Below, one piece after another: positions 24,104 to 32,791 of a stretch of 45,356 nucleotides of DNA (position 1 is the stretch's first letter; the number at the start of each line of letters is the position of its first letter). The DNA is from Lachnospiraceae bacterium. Lineage in GTDB: Bacteria > Bacillota > Clostridia > Lachnospirales > Lachnospiraceae. Under the pieces are notes generated by a model, which searched no databases, was not told where the DNA came from, and was given only the letters and a program-made list of their open reading frames with translations. Made by a program: the position numbers and the translations under genes. The DNA lies in NCBI GenBank assembly GCA_021201665.1, contig JAJQEO010000025.1, positions 1-45,356 of the forward strand, read 5' to 3'.

Positions 24104-25456
24104 ATGAAATGTATGGCAGAATATGTGTTTGACAAGGAAACCTATGAAAAACGGATGGCGTGGTATCAGGAGGCGCGGTTTGGCATGTTTATTCACTGGG
24201 GATTGTACGCGATCCCTGCGCGCGGCGAGTGGGTGCGCAGCGTGGAGCAGATGCCGGAAGAAGCTTACATGAAATACTTTGAGGAGTTCGACCCGGTCGA
24301 TTATGACCCGCGCAAATGGACGAAAGCCGCGAAACGGGCCGGTATGAAATATATGGTGCTGACCGCGAAGCATCACGACGGATTTTGCCTGTTTGACAGT
24401 CAGTATACGGATTTTAAGTCCACGAATACCAGGTGCGGGCGCGACCTGGTGGCGGAGTATGTGGAGGCGGCCCGCGCGGAAGGTCTGAAGGTCGGTCTGT
24501 ATTATTCGCTTCTGGACTGGCATCATGAGGATTATCCGCATTATGGGGATTCGATCCATCCGATGCGGAACAATCCGGCTTACGGGGATGAAAACAGGGA
24601 CTTTGACCGTTATCTGGAATATATGCACAACCAGGTCCGTGAGCTCTGTACGAACTATGGAAAGCTGGATATCCTGTGGTTTGACTTTTCTTACGGCGAG
24701 CTGCGGGGCGAGGCGTGGAGGGCTACTGAGCTTGTGCAGATGGTGCGCTCCCTGCAGCCGGATGTGATCATTGACAACCGCCTGGAGGTGAGCGGGGAGG
24801 GCTTTGGCTCTCTGGCGGACGGCCATCCGACGCCTTACCATGGGGATTTTGTAAGTCCGGAGCAGATCATCCCGCCGCAGGGACTGCTGGATGCCAGTGG
24901 CAGGGACCTCGTCTGGGAGGCCTGTTTTACGATGAACAACAACTGGGGTTATCACGCGACAGACCGTTGCTACAAGCCATCCTCCATGCTGATCCGCAAG
25001 CTGGTGGAATGCGTCTCCAAGGGCGGCAATATGCTGCTGAATGTGGGACCCGACGCGCGTGGGAGCTTCCCGGAGGAGGCATTGGAACGCCTGGAAGCAA
25101 TCGGAAGGTGGATGGAGAAAAACGGCCGCAGCATTTATGGCTGCGGAAAGGCGAAAAACGCGGACGGCTCTGTGATGGAAAAACCGGATTACGGCCGTGT
25201 GACCGCCGGGGATCACCGCCTGTTTTACCATGTGTTTGAGAACACGGTGGGCGCGGTTCCGCTCACCGGCGTAAAGCACGAGGATGTGAAAGCAATCCGT
25301 TATCTCGCCACCGGCGCGGAGATCCCGATCCTCACAGACTGGGTATACGCAAATTATCCAGATATCGTGTTCGCATCCCTGGGCGGCGACCCGGTGCTGC
25401 CCGATCCGGTCGATACGGTGATCGAGGTGGTGCTGAAGGAAAGCCCGCTGGTCTGA
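24104..25456 (+). CDS. Alpha-L-fucosidase, GH29
   Basis: Hydrolyses terminal alpha-linked L-fucose from host mucin, blood-group or milk glycans by a retaining mechanism. The 450-residue protein has the GH29 start RFGMFIHWGLYAIPARGEW, the AKHHDGFCLFDS motif (His90, His91) and the nucleophile Asp194 in ILWFDFSYG, with GGNMLLNVGPDARG after residue 300. There is no signal peptide, so it acts on imported oligosaccharides or on fucosides that enter the cell. The gene stands alone with a consensus promoter; no fucose catabolic genes or transporter are adjacent. GGAGG stretches precede ATG 24104; ATG 24113 is a near alternative. Confidence 0.93.
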   Translation: MKCMAEYVFDKETYEKRMAWYQEARFGMFIHWGLYAIPARGEWVRSVEQMPEEAYMKYFEEFDPVDYDPRKWTKAAKRAGMKYMVLTAKHHDGFCLFDSQYTDFKSTNTRCGRDLVAEYVEAARAEGLKVGLYYSLLDWHHEDYPHYGDSIHPMRNNPAYGDENRDFDRYLEYMHNQVRELCTNYGKLDILWFDFSYGELRGEAWRATELVQMVRSLQPDVIIDNRLEVSGEGFGSLADGHPTPYHGDFVSPEQIIPPQGLLDASGRDLVWEACFTMNNNWGYHATDRCYKPSSMLIRKLVECVSKGGNMLLNVGPDARGSFPEEALERLEAIGRWMEKNGRSIYGCGKAKNADGSVMEKPDYGRVTAGDHRLFYHVFENTVGAVPLTGVKHEDVKAIRYLATGAEIPILTDWVYANYPDIVFASLGGDPVLPDPVDTVIEVVLKESPLV

Positions 25457-25607
25457 GATAGAAGCAGCATTGAAATGACATCTTCTCTGCGGCTGACTGC
25501 TGTTTCGACCGACATTGGCCAGTGTTTTATGTCGACATTCTGGTGCGGTCAGACATGCGGCAGTTGTATTTACAGAAATAAATGTATATGCATAAGGAGG
25601 TGATTTT

Positions 25608-26153
25608 ATGGCATTGCCAAAGGAAGAACTTTTTTCTTCGGGGGATTATTGGGATCTGCCTGATGGGAAACGTGCCGAATTGATTGACGGGCAGCTTTAT
25701 GATATGGCTCCGCCAAGCCGGGTGCATCAGGAGCTTGTCATGGAGCTTTCAGCAGTCATCCGAAACTATATTCGCGAGAAGGGAGGTTCCTGTAAAGTAT
25801 ATCCATCTCCGTTCGCGGTTGATTTAAATGCAGATGATGAAACTTACGTAGAGCCGGATATCAGTGTGATCTGTGACAGGGGAAAGCTAACAGATAAAGG
25901 CTGCAAGGGTGCTCCGGATTTTATTATTGAGGTTGTCTCTCCCGGCAGCAGGAAAATGGATTATTCAACAAAGAATGCGCTGTATTTCGATGCCGGGGTT
26001 CGGGAATACTGGATTGTGGATCCGGCAAAAAGAAGAACTACTGTTTACCGATATGAAGAGGATGCAGCACCCATGGTTATTCCTTTTGATCTTGCAATCA
26101 CCGTAGGGATTTATGGGGATCTGCAGATCGTGGTTGAGGAATTGCTGCAGTAA
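25608..26153 (+). CDS. Uma2-family (DUF820) PD-(D/E)XK nuclease-fold protein
   Basis: The 181-residue protein matches Uma2/DUF820: YWDLPDGKRAELIDGQLYDMAPPSRVHQ (15-42), then YVEPDISVIC and APDFIIEVVSPGSRKMDYSTK, giving the acidic and lysine residues of a restriction-endonuclease-like core. Members are numerous in cyanobacteria and some Clostridia; the biological role is unknown. A very strong AAGGAGGTGATTTT precedes ATG 25608. It is solitary, followed by a repeat-rich gap. Confidence 0.88.
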   Translation: MALPKEELFSSGDYWDLPDGKRAELIDGQLYDMAPPSRVHQELVMELSAVIRNYIREKGGSCKVYPSPFAVDLNADDETYVEPDISVICDRGKLTDKGCKGAPDFIIEVVSPGSRKMDYSTKNALYFDAGVREYWIVDPAKRRTTVYRYEEDAAPMVIPFDLAITVGIYGDLQIVVEELLQ

Positions 26154-26210
26154 TATGATACAAGGGACATCCAATGGATGTCTATGCTTCGTTTCGGCCG
26201 GTTCTTAACG

Positions 26211-26372
26211 CGTGCCACTGGCACGCAGGATCGTTTCATGCCCCGATTTTCGCAGAAAATCGAGGACACAGACCCTCGCCGGGGCGGGCATCCTCGTCCT
26301 TCGGACGGGATAAACCCCAATCTCCGATTGTGGGGCGCGGGCATTCCGCACTTCGTGCGGGATGCCCACCGA
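26211..26372. repeat. Dispersed multi-hairpin intergenic repeat, copy 2
   Basis: A core of three hairpins (26290-26311, 26315-26335, 26343-26363) preceded by CTCGCCGGGG has the same order and spacing as the copy at 6231-6320. Two more palindromes precede it: CGTGCC-ACT-GGCACG (26211-26225) and GATTTTC..GAAAATC (about 26245-26261). It fills most of the 339-bp gap between the Uma2 gene and serA; no gene is seen there. Confidence 0.8.
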
Positions 26373-26442
26373 CCGAAGCGATAACGGAGATGCGAAGCAC
26401 GGAGCAATCCACAGGCTCATGTCCTTTTGCCGCTCGAATCAT

Positions 26443-26475
26443 TATATAGAAACAGGAGGCAGGCGGCGCCTCCTG
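26443..26475 (-). terminator. Terminator of serA
   Basis: On the minus strand CAGGAGGC and GCCTCCTG (26475-26468 and 26460-26453) form a stem with a 7-nt loop followed by TTTCTATATAAT, 18 bases after the serA stop codon. Confidence 0.65.
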
Positions 26476-26492
26476 CCCGATCGTGGAAACGA

Positions 26493-27659
26493 TCAGTAGT
26501 AGATCACGCGCACCTTCTTCACCCCGTCGATGGCCCGGATTTTATCAATGATGGACGGATCCGGCAGGGTGTCGCAGTCGATCAGCGTGTAGGCGGCGTT
26601 GCCCCGGCTCTTGTTCGTCATGTTCGGGATGTTGATGCCTTCCGAAGAGAGCAGGGAAGAAAAACTCACGATCATATTCGGGCGGTTTACATTCATAATG
26701 CAGATGCGGCAGGCGCATTTTTCCGGCGGCAGCGTGCAGCTCGGATAATTGACCGAGTTGCGGATGCGGCCGGTCTCGATGAAGTCGCGCAGCTCGTCCA
26801 CCGCCATGGCCGCGCAGTTGTCCTCCGACTCGGCGGTCGAAGCGCCCAGGTGCGGGGTGGCGATCACGTTGGTCATGTGGCAGGTCTTCGGATTCGGGAA
26901 ATCTGTCATGTAGCGGCGGATCCGTCCGGAGGCGAGCCCCTCTGCCATGTCGTCGTCGTTGACCAGCAGATCGCGCGCGTAATTCAGGATGACAGTGCCG
27001 TCCTGCATCATGGAGATGGCTTCCTTATTGATCATGCCGCGGGTATCATCCAGAAGCGGCACATGCAGCGTGATGTAGTTGCAGTTCGCATAGATGGCTC
27101 CCGGCGTTTCTACGATCCGCACCTGACGGGAAAGACGCAGCGCACCGCTTACTGAGAGATAGGGGTCATAGCCGATGACATGCATGCCGAGCGCGTCCGC
27201 CGCGTTGGCGACCTCAATGCCGATCGCACCCAGGCCGATCACGCCGAGCGTCTTGCCCTTGAGCTCTGTCCCGGCAAATTTTTTCTTGCTTTTTTCCATA
27301 TCCTTTGAAATCGTCTCGTCCTCACGGTTCTCCTCGACCCAGCGGATCCCGCCGTCGATGTCCCGCGCTGCCAGCAGCATGCCGGCCAGCACCAGCTCCT
27401 TTACGCCGTTCGCGTTCGCGCCGGGAGTGTTGAAGACCACGATGCCCTGTTCTGTGCAGCGGTCCAGCGGGATGTTGTTCACCCCGGCGCCGGCCCGCGC
27501 GATCGCGGCCAGCCCCTCCGGCAGATCCAGCGAATGCATGTCCGCACTGCGCACCAGCACCGCGTCCGCCTCCTGCAGATTCTGCGTCAGTTCATAGTCA
27601 CTTGTGAGATTGTTCGTCCCCACCTCCGAGATGGGGTTCAGGCAGCAAATTTTTGTCAT
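26493..27659 (-). CDS. serA: D-3-phosphoglycerate dehydrogenase with ACT domain
   Basis: Catalyses the first step of serine synthesis, 3-phosphoglycerate to 3-phosphohydroxypyruvate with NAD. The 388-residue protein has the D-2-hydroxyacid dehydrogenase fold with the nucleotide-binding motif GLGAIGIEVANAADALGM and the substrate region LVRSADMH near residue 50. A C-terminal ACT domain (about 315-388, RICIMNVNRPNMIVSF) probably senses serine. Start ATG 27659 follows GAGGAGAACATT; the longer frame has no ribosome-binding site. serC, its usual partner, is not in this window. Confidence 0.93.
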   Translation of the reverse strand: MTKICCLNPISEVGTNNLTSDYELTQNLQEADAVLVRSADMHSLDLPEGLAAIARAGAGVNNIPLDRCTEQGIVVFNTPGANANGVKELVLAGMLLAARDIDGGIRWVEENREDETISKDMEKSKKKFAGTELKGKTLGVIGLGAIGIEVANAADALGMHVIGYDPYLSVSGALRLSRQVRIVETPGAIYANCNYITLHVPLLDDTRGMINKEAISMMQDGTVILNYARDLLVNDDDMAEGLASGRIRRYMTDFPNPKTCHMTNVIATPHLGASTAESEDNCAAMAVDELRDFIETGRIRNSVNYPSCTLPPEKCACRICIMNVNRPNMIVSFSSLLSSEGINIPNMTNKSRGNAAYTLIDCDTLPDPSIIDKIRAIDGVKKVRVIYY

Positions 27660-27777
27660 AATGTTCTCCTCGTGTTTCTTAATAGATGATGTTTGATAAC
27701 TATTCAGGACAGGTCTTCGCACTTGCTGCGGGAACCGTACTAAAACGTATAGCATGCTTGTATTCCGTCAGTACGTT

Positions 27778-27806
27778 AGTGTAGCACAGCACGAAAATGA
27801 GTGCAA
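27778..27806 (-). promoter_or_regulatory. Promoter of serA
   Basis: On the minus strand TTGCAC (27806-27801), 17 bp and TACACT (27783-27778), about 115 bp before the start codon. The leader carries a copy of the TCCTGAATAGTTA motif. Confidence 0.65.
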
Positions 27807-27814
27807 GAGGTTTT

Positions 27815-27864
27815 ATCCCGCACTTTGTGCAGGATGCCTACATCCACAATCAGAGATTGTGGAT
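27815..27864. repeat. Dispersed hairpin repeat, two-hairpin copy
   Basis: ATCCCGCACTTTGTGCAGGAT-like hairpin (27815-27835) and the perfect ATCCACAATC-AGA-GATTGTGGAT (27842-27864). The first is nearly identical to the last hairpin of the 26.3-kb copy. It sits between the convergent ends of the PHP gene and the serA promoter region. Confidence 0.75.
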
Positions 27865-27877
27865 ATACCATGCCCAG

Positions 27878-28894
27878 CTACCACAATTGACGCAGGATCG
27901 TCAGCTGCTCCTCGTATACCGGCGCACCATATGCGTTCAGCGTCCCGAGCGCGATGGTTTTCCGGGAGCCATGGTAGTCACTGCCTCCGCTGATCAGCAG
28001 TCCGTGCTTTTGCGCCTGCGCGCGCAGGAAGGTCACCTGTTCCTCATTATAGCGGGAATAATGGCATTCCAGTCCCTTTATTCCACATCCGATCAGGTAA
28101 AGCAGCTGACTTTCAAACTGCGCCTCTGAGAGCAGCTTTTCTCCTTCGCCGCCGAGCGGGTGCGCCCAGACTGGGATTCCGCCCGCATGCAGGATGCCGG
28201 AGATAGCTGTCTGCGCCGAAATGCGGTCCGCGCTCTTTTTGGTTCCGCGGATGTAATTCTGGATCACATCATTGCGGTTCTCTCCAATACCCCGTTTTAA
28301 CAGCAGATCCGCAATGTGCGGCTTTCCGGGGCTTTTCTGGCTGTGCAGCCAGGCCAGTTCCTCCTCAGTAAAGGTTACCTGGTATGTTTTTTGCAGATAA
28401 ACAAGCCGGTCCTCCAGCTTTGCCCGGCGCAGGTCGGCGCCTTCCTTTAAAGCCGCGAGCAGCTCCGGGTCGCCCGCGTCATAGCGGTAGCCCAGCAGAT
28501 GGCATTTGCCGAGCGGCGTCAGGCAGGAAAACTCGACACCTTTTACGTAGCGGATGTCGTGTAAATTCATAGCTGACTGCGGGATTGCGGCACCGCCGGA
28601 GCCGGAATCGGGTCTGATATCTGAGCGGCCAACTGCGGCATCAGCCGAGCCCCTGGCCTCTGCTGTGCCGCCGGACACAGTGCCGGACGCGGTTCTGGCC
28701 TTTGCTATGCTGTCGACTGGAAAATTCGCTGACGCTTCCTTTGCCAGTGCGGTCTCCATCTCCACCGCGCCGTCAATGGTGTCATGGTCGGTCACCGCAA
28801 ATGTGTCAATGCTCGCCTTTTGGAGATTTGTCAGCAGCTCGCCGACCGAATCTGAGCCGTCGGAAGCGCTGGTATGCATGTGAAGGTCAATCAT
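27878..28894 (-). CDS. PHP-domain phosphoesterase (YciV/RNase AM-like)
   Basis: The 338-residue metal-dependent hydrolase of the polymerase-and-histidinol-phosphatase family has HMHTSASDGS (residues 5-14), TDHDTIDG, GVEFSC, KPHIAD, WAHP and SDYHG, which together supply the trinuclear metal site. Relatives act as 3',5'-nucleotide bisphosphate phosphatase or 5'-3' exoribonuclease on short RNAs. Between the TDHDTIDG and GVEFSC motifs there is an extra Ala/Gly/Ser-rich stretch of about 55 residues. ATG 28894 follows GGAGGATGCCTT; TATAAT at 28924-28919 is a probable -10. It is a single gene next to, and in line with, serA. Confidence 0.88.
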   Translation of the reverse strand: MIDLHMHTSASDGSDSVGELLTNLQKASIDTFAVTDHDTIDGAVEMETALAKEASANFPVDSIAKARTASGTVSGGTAEARGSADAAVGRSDIRPDSGSGGAAIPQSAMNLHDIRYVKGVEFSCLTPLGKCHLLGYRYDAGDPELLAALKEGADLRRAKLEDRLVYLQKTYQVTFTEEELAWLHSQKSPGKPHIADLLLKRGIGENRNDVIQNYIRGTKKSADRISAQTAISGILHAGGIPVWAHPLGGEGEKLLSEAQFESQLLYLIGCGIKGLECHYSRYNEEQVTFLRAQAQKHGLLISGGSDYHGSRKTIALGTLNAYGAPVYEEQLTILRQLW

Positions 28895-28924
28895 AAGGCA
28901 TCCTCCATCCATTTATAAATTATA

Positions 28925-29271
28925 GTAAACGCCGTAAGCCGTTTTACATTTTCATACATGCTTCGCGGCAAGTGCGAAGTATGTTCCTGAATAGTTATCA
29001 TGTCTGCCAGTATTTTACAGCCGCCGCGGCAATTTTACAACACCGGAAACTTTTTTGTTTTTCCCACGCCTTGCAAAATAAATCATGCTGTGATAGACTG
29101 TATCGGAATCACAGGCCGCGACTTTCCAAAACGCGCCTGCCGCACCCTGACAGGATGGCTTGCTGCGCGGAAGGAAAAGGGCGGCGGATAGTCGGGACGA
29201 GTGCGCGATATGGTCAGGACTGTTGGGGCTGGTGCGCGATATGGTCAGGACTGTTGGGACTGGTACGCAAT
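28925..29271. repeat. Gap upstream of vsr with an inverted copy of the TAACTATTCAGG motif
   Basis: No gene is seen. GCGGCAAGTGCGAAG..TTCCTGAATAGTTATCA (28966-29000) is the inverted counterpart of the sequence near 27690-27730, so the two copies flank the PHP and serA 5' region. The stretch ends in the 31-bp tandem repeat. Confidence 0.5.
29201..29270 (+). repeat. 31-bp tandem repeat directly upstream of vsr
   Basis: Copies start at 29201, 29232 and (partial) 29263; the unit begins GTGCGCGATATGGTCAGGAC and ends TGTTGGGRCTG. 31 is not a multiple of three, so it is not coding. The vsr start codon lies where the third copy breaks off. Confidence 0.85.
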
Positions 29272-29745
29272 ATGGATGTATTGACGAAGGAGCAGCGGAA
29301 AAAATGTATGTCCCATATTCGTTCAACGGATACCGGGATTGAGGTGGCGCTGCGGAAAGCGTTGTGGCAGAAAGGATACCGCTATCGCAAAAATTATAAA
29401 GCTCTTCCCGGGACGCCGGACATCGTACTCACCAAATACCGGATCGCGATATTCTGTGACAGTGAGTTCTGGCACGGAAAAGACTGGGACGTCCTTCGCC
29501 CACGTTTGTTAAAAGGAAATAACCCGGATTTCTGGGTGAAAAAAATTGAGCGCAACCGCGAGCGGGATGTCGAGACGGATAAAAAGCTGTTGTTTCTGGA
29601 CTGGACGGTCATACGATTCTGGGGCAAGGAGATTCTGAAGGATACTGACCAGTGCGTCCGAGTAATCGAAGAAACGATTTTTGAAAACCAGATGCGTGCG
29701 GATAATGATTTCCCTTGTGGGGAAGATGATTACGTGGGTGAGTGA
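29272..29745 (+). CDS. vsr: Very short patch repair (Vsr) endonuclease
   Basis: Nicks 5' of T:G mismatches produced by deamination of 5-methylcytosine. The 157-residue product has MSHIRSTDTGIEVALRKALWQKGYRYRKNY at the N-terminus, the catalytic aspartate in LPGTPDIVLTKYRIAIFCD, and SEFWHGKDWD followed by IERNRERD. The expected C-terminal W..IRFWG.E core is also complete. Vsr normally sits beside a cytosine-5 methyltransferase; none is in this window. ATG 29272 has no clear ribosome-binding site and directly follows a 31-bp tandem repeat; an upstream start would translate the repeats and is unlikely. Confidence 0.9.
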   Translation: MDVLTKEQRKKCMSHIRSTDTGIEVALRKALWQKGYRYRKNYKALPGTPDIVLTKYRIAIFCDSEFWHGKDWDVLRPRLLKGNNPDFWVKKIERNRERDVETDKKLLFLDWTVIRFWGKEILKDTDQCVRVIEETIFENQMRADNDFPCGEDDYVGE

Positions 29746-29934
29746 CAGACCATGAAACTTTCATCCGGGAAGACGCTGGGAAAAGAAGCTGTCTTCGTCT
29801 GCAAAAACACCAAAACAGTTAGAATTAGAGATTAACATTTATCTGGATTTCATATTGGGGTAAATTGCGCGTTTTCGCGCTTGAAAATTTACGTTGTTTA
29901 TTATAGATATTTATTTTGAGGAGGAGAAAAAATC

Positions 29935-31374
29935 ATGGCAAAGGAAAAGAAGCTGGTGGAATCCATCACCTCGATGGAGGAGGATTTCGCCCAGTGGTAC
30001 ACTGATGTGGTGAAAAAGGCGGAGCTGACGGACTACACGAGTGTGAAGGGCTGCATGGTAATCAAGCCTGCGGGCTACGCGATCTGGGAGAATATCCAGA
30101 AGGAGCTGGACCGCCGTTTTAAAGAGGTCGGGGTAGAAAATGTCTATCTGCCGATGTTTATCCCGGAGAGCCTGCTGCAGAAGGAAAAGGACCACGTGGA
30201 GGGCTTCGCGCCGGAGGTGGCCTGGGTGACGCAGGGCGGCCTGGAGCCGCTGCAGGAGCGCATGTGCGTGCGCCCGACCTCGGAGACGCTGTTCTGTGAT
30301 TTTTATAAAAACGATGTGCATTCCTACCGCGACCTGCCGAAGGTCTATAACCAGTGGTGTTCGGTGGTGCGCTGGGAGAAGACGACCCGCCCGTTCCTGC
30401 GCTCGCGCGAGTTTTTGTGGCAGGAAGGACATACCGCGCACGCGACGGCCGAGGAGGCCGAAGAACGCACGATTCAGATGCTGAATGTGTATGCTGACTT
30501 TTGCGAGGAAGTACTGGCGATCCCGGTGATCAAAGGCCGCAAGACAGATAAGGAGAAATTCGCGGGGGCGGAGGCGACCTACACGATTGAGTCGCTGATG
30601 CATGACGGCAAGGCGCTGCAGTCCGGCACGAGCCACAATTTTGGCGACGGCTTTGCGAAAGCCTTTGAGATTCAGTATGCGGATAAAGATAATACCTTAA
30701 AATATGTACATCAGACCTCCTGGGGCATGACGACCCGCATGATCGGCGCGATTATTATGGTTCATGGGGATGACAGCGGCCTGAAGCTGCCGCCGCGCAT
30801 CGCGCCTACGCAGGTGATGGTGATCCCGATCCGCCAGCAGCAGGAGGGCGTGCTGGAGAAGGCGAATGAGGTGAAAAACGCGCTCTCAGCGAGCGGCCTG
30901 CGCGTGAAGCTGGATGATTCGGAGAAGAGCCCGGGCTGGAAATTCTCGGAGCAGGAGATGCGCGGGATTCCGGTGCGCGTGGAGTTAGGACCGAAGGATA
31001 TCGAGGCGGGGACTGCTGTGATTGTCCGCCGCGACACCCGGGAAAAGATTACCGCGGCTATCGACGAGCTGCCGGTGAAAATCGCGGAAGTCCTTGACCA
31101 GATACAGTCCGATATGCTGGAGCGTGCCCGTGAACACCGCGACGCACACACCTATACCGCCACAAAAAAGGAAGAATTCAAAAAGATCGCGGACGAGAAG
31201 CCGGGCTTCATCAAGGCGATGTGGTGCGGCTGCCAGGAATGCGAGGACGCGATCAAGGAGGAGGCCGGCGTGACCAGCCGCTGCATGCCGTTTGCGCAGG
31301 AAAAGCTTGCCGACACCTGTATCTGGTGCGGACGCCCGGCGAAGCATCTGGTGTACTGGGGCAAGGCATATTAA
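29935..31374 (+). CDS. proS: Prolyl-tRNA synthetase, archaeal/eukaryotic type
   Basis: The class IIa aminoacyl-tRNA synthetase charges tRNA-Pro. The 479-residue protein lacks the bacterial INS editing domain and has the short form: motif 1 region near [12 protein letters not shown], motif 2 [25 protein letters not shown], motif 3 GMTTRMIGA, then anticodon-binding and C-terminal zinc domains (CGCQEC..CIWC). This is the ProRS3 type found in archaea, eukaryotes and many Clostridia. GAGGAGGAG precedes ATG 29935. A GC-rich hairpin GCGCG-TTTT-CGCGC (about 29868-29881) is in the leader; no T-box was found. Confidence 0.95.
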   Translation: MAKEKKLVESITSMEEDFAQWYTDVVKKAELTDYTSVKGCMVIKPAGYAIWENIQKELDRRFKEVGVENVYLPMFIPESLLQKEKDHVEGFAPEVAWVTQGGLEPLQERMCVRPTSETLFCDFYKNDVHSYRDLPKVYNQWCSVVRWEKTTRPFLRSREFLWQEGHTAHATAEEAEERTIQMLNVYADFCEEVLAIPVIKGRKTDKEKFAGAEATYTIESLMHDGKALQSGTSHNFGDGFAKAFEIQYADKDNTLKYVHQTSWGMTTRMIGAIIMVHGDDSGLKLPPRIAPTQVMVIPIRQQQEGVLEKANEVKNALSASGLRVKLDDSEKSPGWKFSEQEMRGIPVRVELGPKDIEAGTAVIVRRDTREKITAAIDELPVKIAEVLDQIQSDMLERAREHRDAHTYTATKKEEFKKIADEKPGFIKAMWCGCQECEDAIKEEAGVTSRCMPFAQEKLADTCIWCGRPAKHLVYWGKAY

Positions 31375-31473
31375 GATTCGAGCGACAAAGGGGCATATAC
31401 GTGAAGGATGGGTGACAGTCCGATCCGGCCTTCGAATGCACATGCGGGTTTTGCTATAAGATGAGGTTATAAC

Positions 31474-31493
31474 CAGCTATAATCAGAAAGAAT
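31474..31493 (+). promoter_or_regulatory. Promoter and palindrome upstream of metQ
   Basis: The perfect palindrome GGTTATAACC lies immediately upstream of TATAAT (31488-31493), about 70 bp before the metQ start. The -35 is poor, so the palindrome may be a regulator site. The 190-bp gap behind proS has no S-box (SAM-I) or T-box element I can recognise. Confidence 0.5.
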
Positions 31494-31564
31494 TTGACGA
31501 ATCGGGATTTCTGCTTTATCATTTGGTACAGATAGAAACCAAAGACAAGAGGAGGAAAACTATT

Positions 31565-32434
31565 ATGAAGAGAACACTTGCAAAATTACTGGCACTGAGT
31601 CTGGCTGTCACTGCTGTGGCAGGATTTTCGGTATCCGCATCCGCAGAAGAGGATCAGGTGATTACGATCGCGGCGTCTTCCACGCCGCACGCTGAGATTC
31701 TGGAAGCAGCCGCGGACATTCTGGCGGAGGAGGGCTGGACGCTTGACATCCAGATCTTTTCTGATTATGTGCAGCCGAATACGGTGGTTGCTGAGGGAGA
31801 AATCCTTGTGAATTATTTCCAGCACACGCCGTATCTGGATGAGTTTAATGAAGAGTATGGCACGGATATCGTCAGCGTAGCGAAGATTCACTATGAGCCG
31901 TTCGGTATTTATCCGGGCACAAAGTCCAGCCTCGACGAGCTGGAGGACGGTGATGTGATCGCGGTTCCGAATGACGTGACGAATGAGGCGAGAGCGCTCC
32001 TGCTTCTGGAGGCGAACGGAGTCCTGACGCTGAACGAGGATGCTGGCCTGACCGCGACGGTCAACGATATCGAGTCTAAGACGGTGGACGTGGAGATCCT
32101 TGAGGTAGAGGCGGCGCAGGTTTCTCAGTACAGAGAAGAGGTCGCGCTGGTTGTATTAAACGGGAATTACGCGCTTGAGGCGGGACTTTCCGTAGCGAAT
32201 GACGCGATTGTGTATGAGCAGTCCGATTCTGAGGCGGCCTCAACGTACGCAAATATCATTGCGGTCAAGGCAGGCAATGAGGAAAATGAAGGCGTCCTGG
32301 CTCTGGTAGAGGTTCTCCAGTCAGATGAGATCAAGGATTTTATCAATGAGACCTACGACGGCGCAGTGCTTCCGTATGAAGAGACCGTGGAAGACACTGA
32401 GAGCGAGACAGAGACGGAGGCAGTGACGGAGTAA
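31565..32434 (+). CDS. metQ: Methionine ABC transporter substrate-binding protein
   Basis: An NlpA-family periplasmic-type binding protein for methionine. The 289-residue product begins with the signal peptide MKRTLAKLLALSLAVTAVAG.. and is cut probably after SASA, near residue 27. Family cores VQPNTVVAEGEILVNYFQHTPYLDEFN and YEPFGIYPGTKSSLDEL identify it. There is no lipobox cysteine, although MetQ is usually a lipoprotein, and the protein ends with a Glu/Thr tail (TESETETEAVTE). How it stays at the membrane is unclear. ATG 31565 follows AAGAGGAGG. The start of a metQ-metN-metI unit with hairpins after metQ. Confidence 0.92.
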   Translation: MKRTLAKLLALSLAVTAVAGFSVSASAEEDQVITIAASSTPHAEILEAAADILAEEGWTLDIQIFSDYVQPNTVVAEGEILVNYFQHTPYLDEFNEEYGTDIVSVAKIHYEPFGIYPGTKSSLDELEDGDVIAVPNDVTNEARALLLLEANGVLTLNEDAGLTATVNDIESKTVDVEILEVEAAQVSQYREEVALVVLNGNYALEAGLSVANDAIVYEQSDSEAASTYANIIAVKAGNEENEGVLALVEVLQSDEIKDFINETYDGAVLPYEETVEDTESETETEAVTE

Positions 32435-32579
32435 AAAGGGCTCTGGGCGGAGAAATGCCGAAGCACGGCGCGATTGGGCAGAAGGATGCGTGAGCAAAGC
32501 GGCGTGTTACAATTCAACTGCATAGAAAGCAACTGCATAATAAGCTCCTGATGCGAAAGTATATCAGGACAGAGGAAAC

Positions 32580-32633
32580 AAGACCGCCACGGATGACAGG
32601 AAGGACGGTCTTTTCCCTGTCATCGCAGTTTTT
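32580..32633 (+). terminator. Two overlapping alternative hairpins after metQ
   Basis: Stem A: AAGACCG/CGGTCTT (32580-32586 and 32606-32612) followed by TTTT. Stem B: GATGACAGG/CCTGTCATC (32592-32600 and 32616-32624) followed by GCAGTTTTT. They share bases and cannot form together. Either would terminate transcripts after metQ and lower metNI expression. Confidence 0.65.
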
Positions 32634-32671
32634 AGTTTTCTACAGAACTGTTTACGCTGTGCGGACAGGAC

Positions 32672-32768
32672 GCGGCGCCCCTATTCGAAAGGCTGCGCAC
32701 CATCGGCTGCAAGTTCACGGCAAAGGCAGCGGGACAGAAGGCGGCGCCCTTATTCGAAAGGCTGCGCA
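32672..32768 (+). repeat. Direct repeat pair (28 bp, 69-bp spacing) between metQ and metN
   Basis: GCGGCGCCCCTATTCGAAAG and its continuation GCTGCGCA at 32672-32699 are repeated with one change at 32741-32768. Downstream of the hairpins and 23 bp before the metN start. Probably a 69-bp tandem duplication that has partly decayed. Confidence 0.75.
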
Positions 32769-32791
32769 TATCATTTGGGATCGGAGACGAT

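Noticed and set aside
23987-25279. 430-codon open frame antisense to the fucosidase
   Set aside because: It mirrors the codon bias of the GH29 gene and has no recognised domain.
26174-26449. Short ORFs on both strands after the Uma2 gene
   Set aside because: All are translations of the multi-hairpin repeat.
29911-30636. 241-codon minus-strand frame in proS
   Set aside because: Shadow of the proS reading frame; no homology or start signal.
31375-31564. SAM or T-box riboswitch upstream of metQ
   Set aside because: No S-box core or T-box consensus was found; only a palindrome and a -10.
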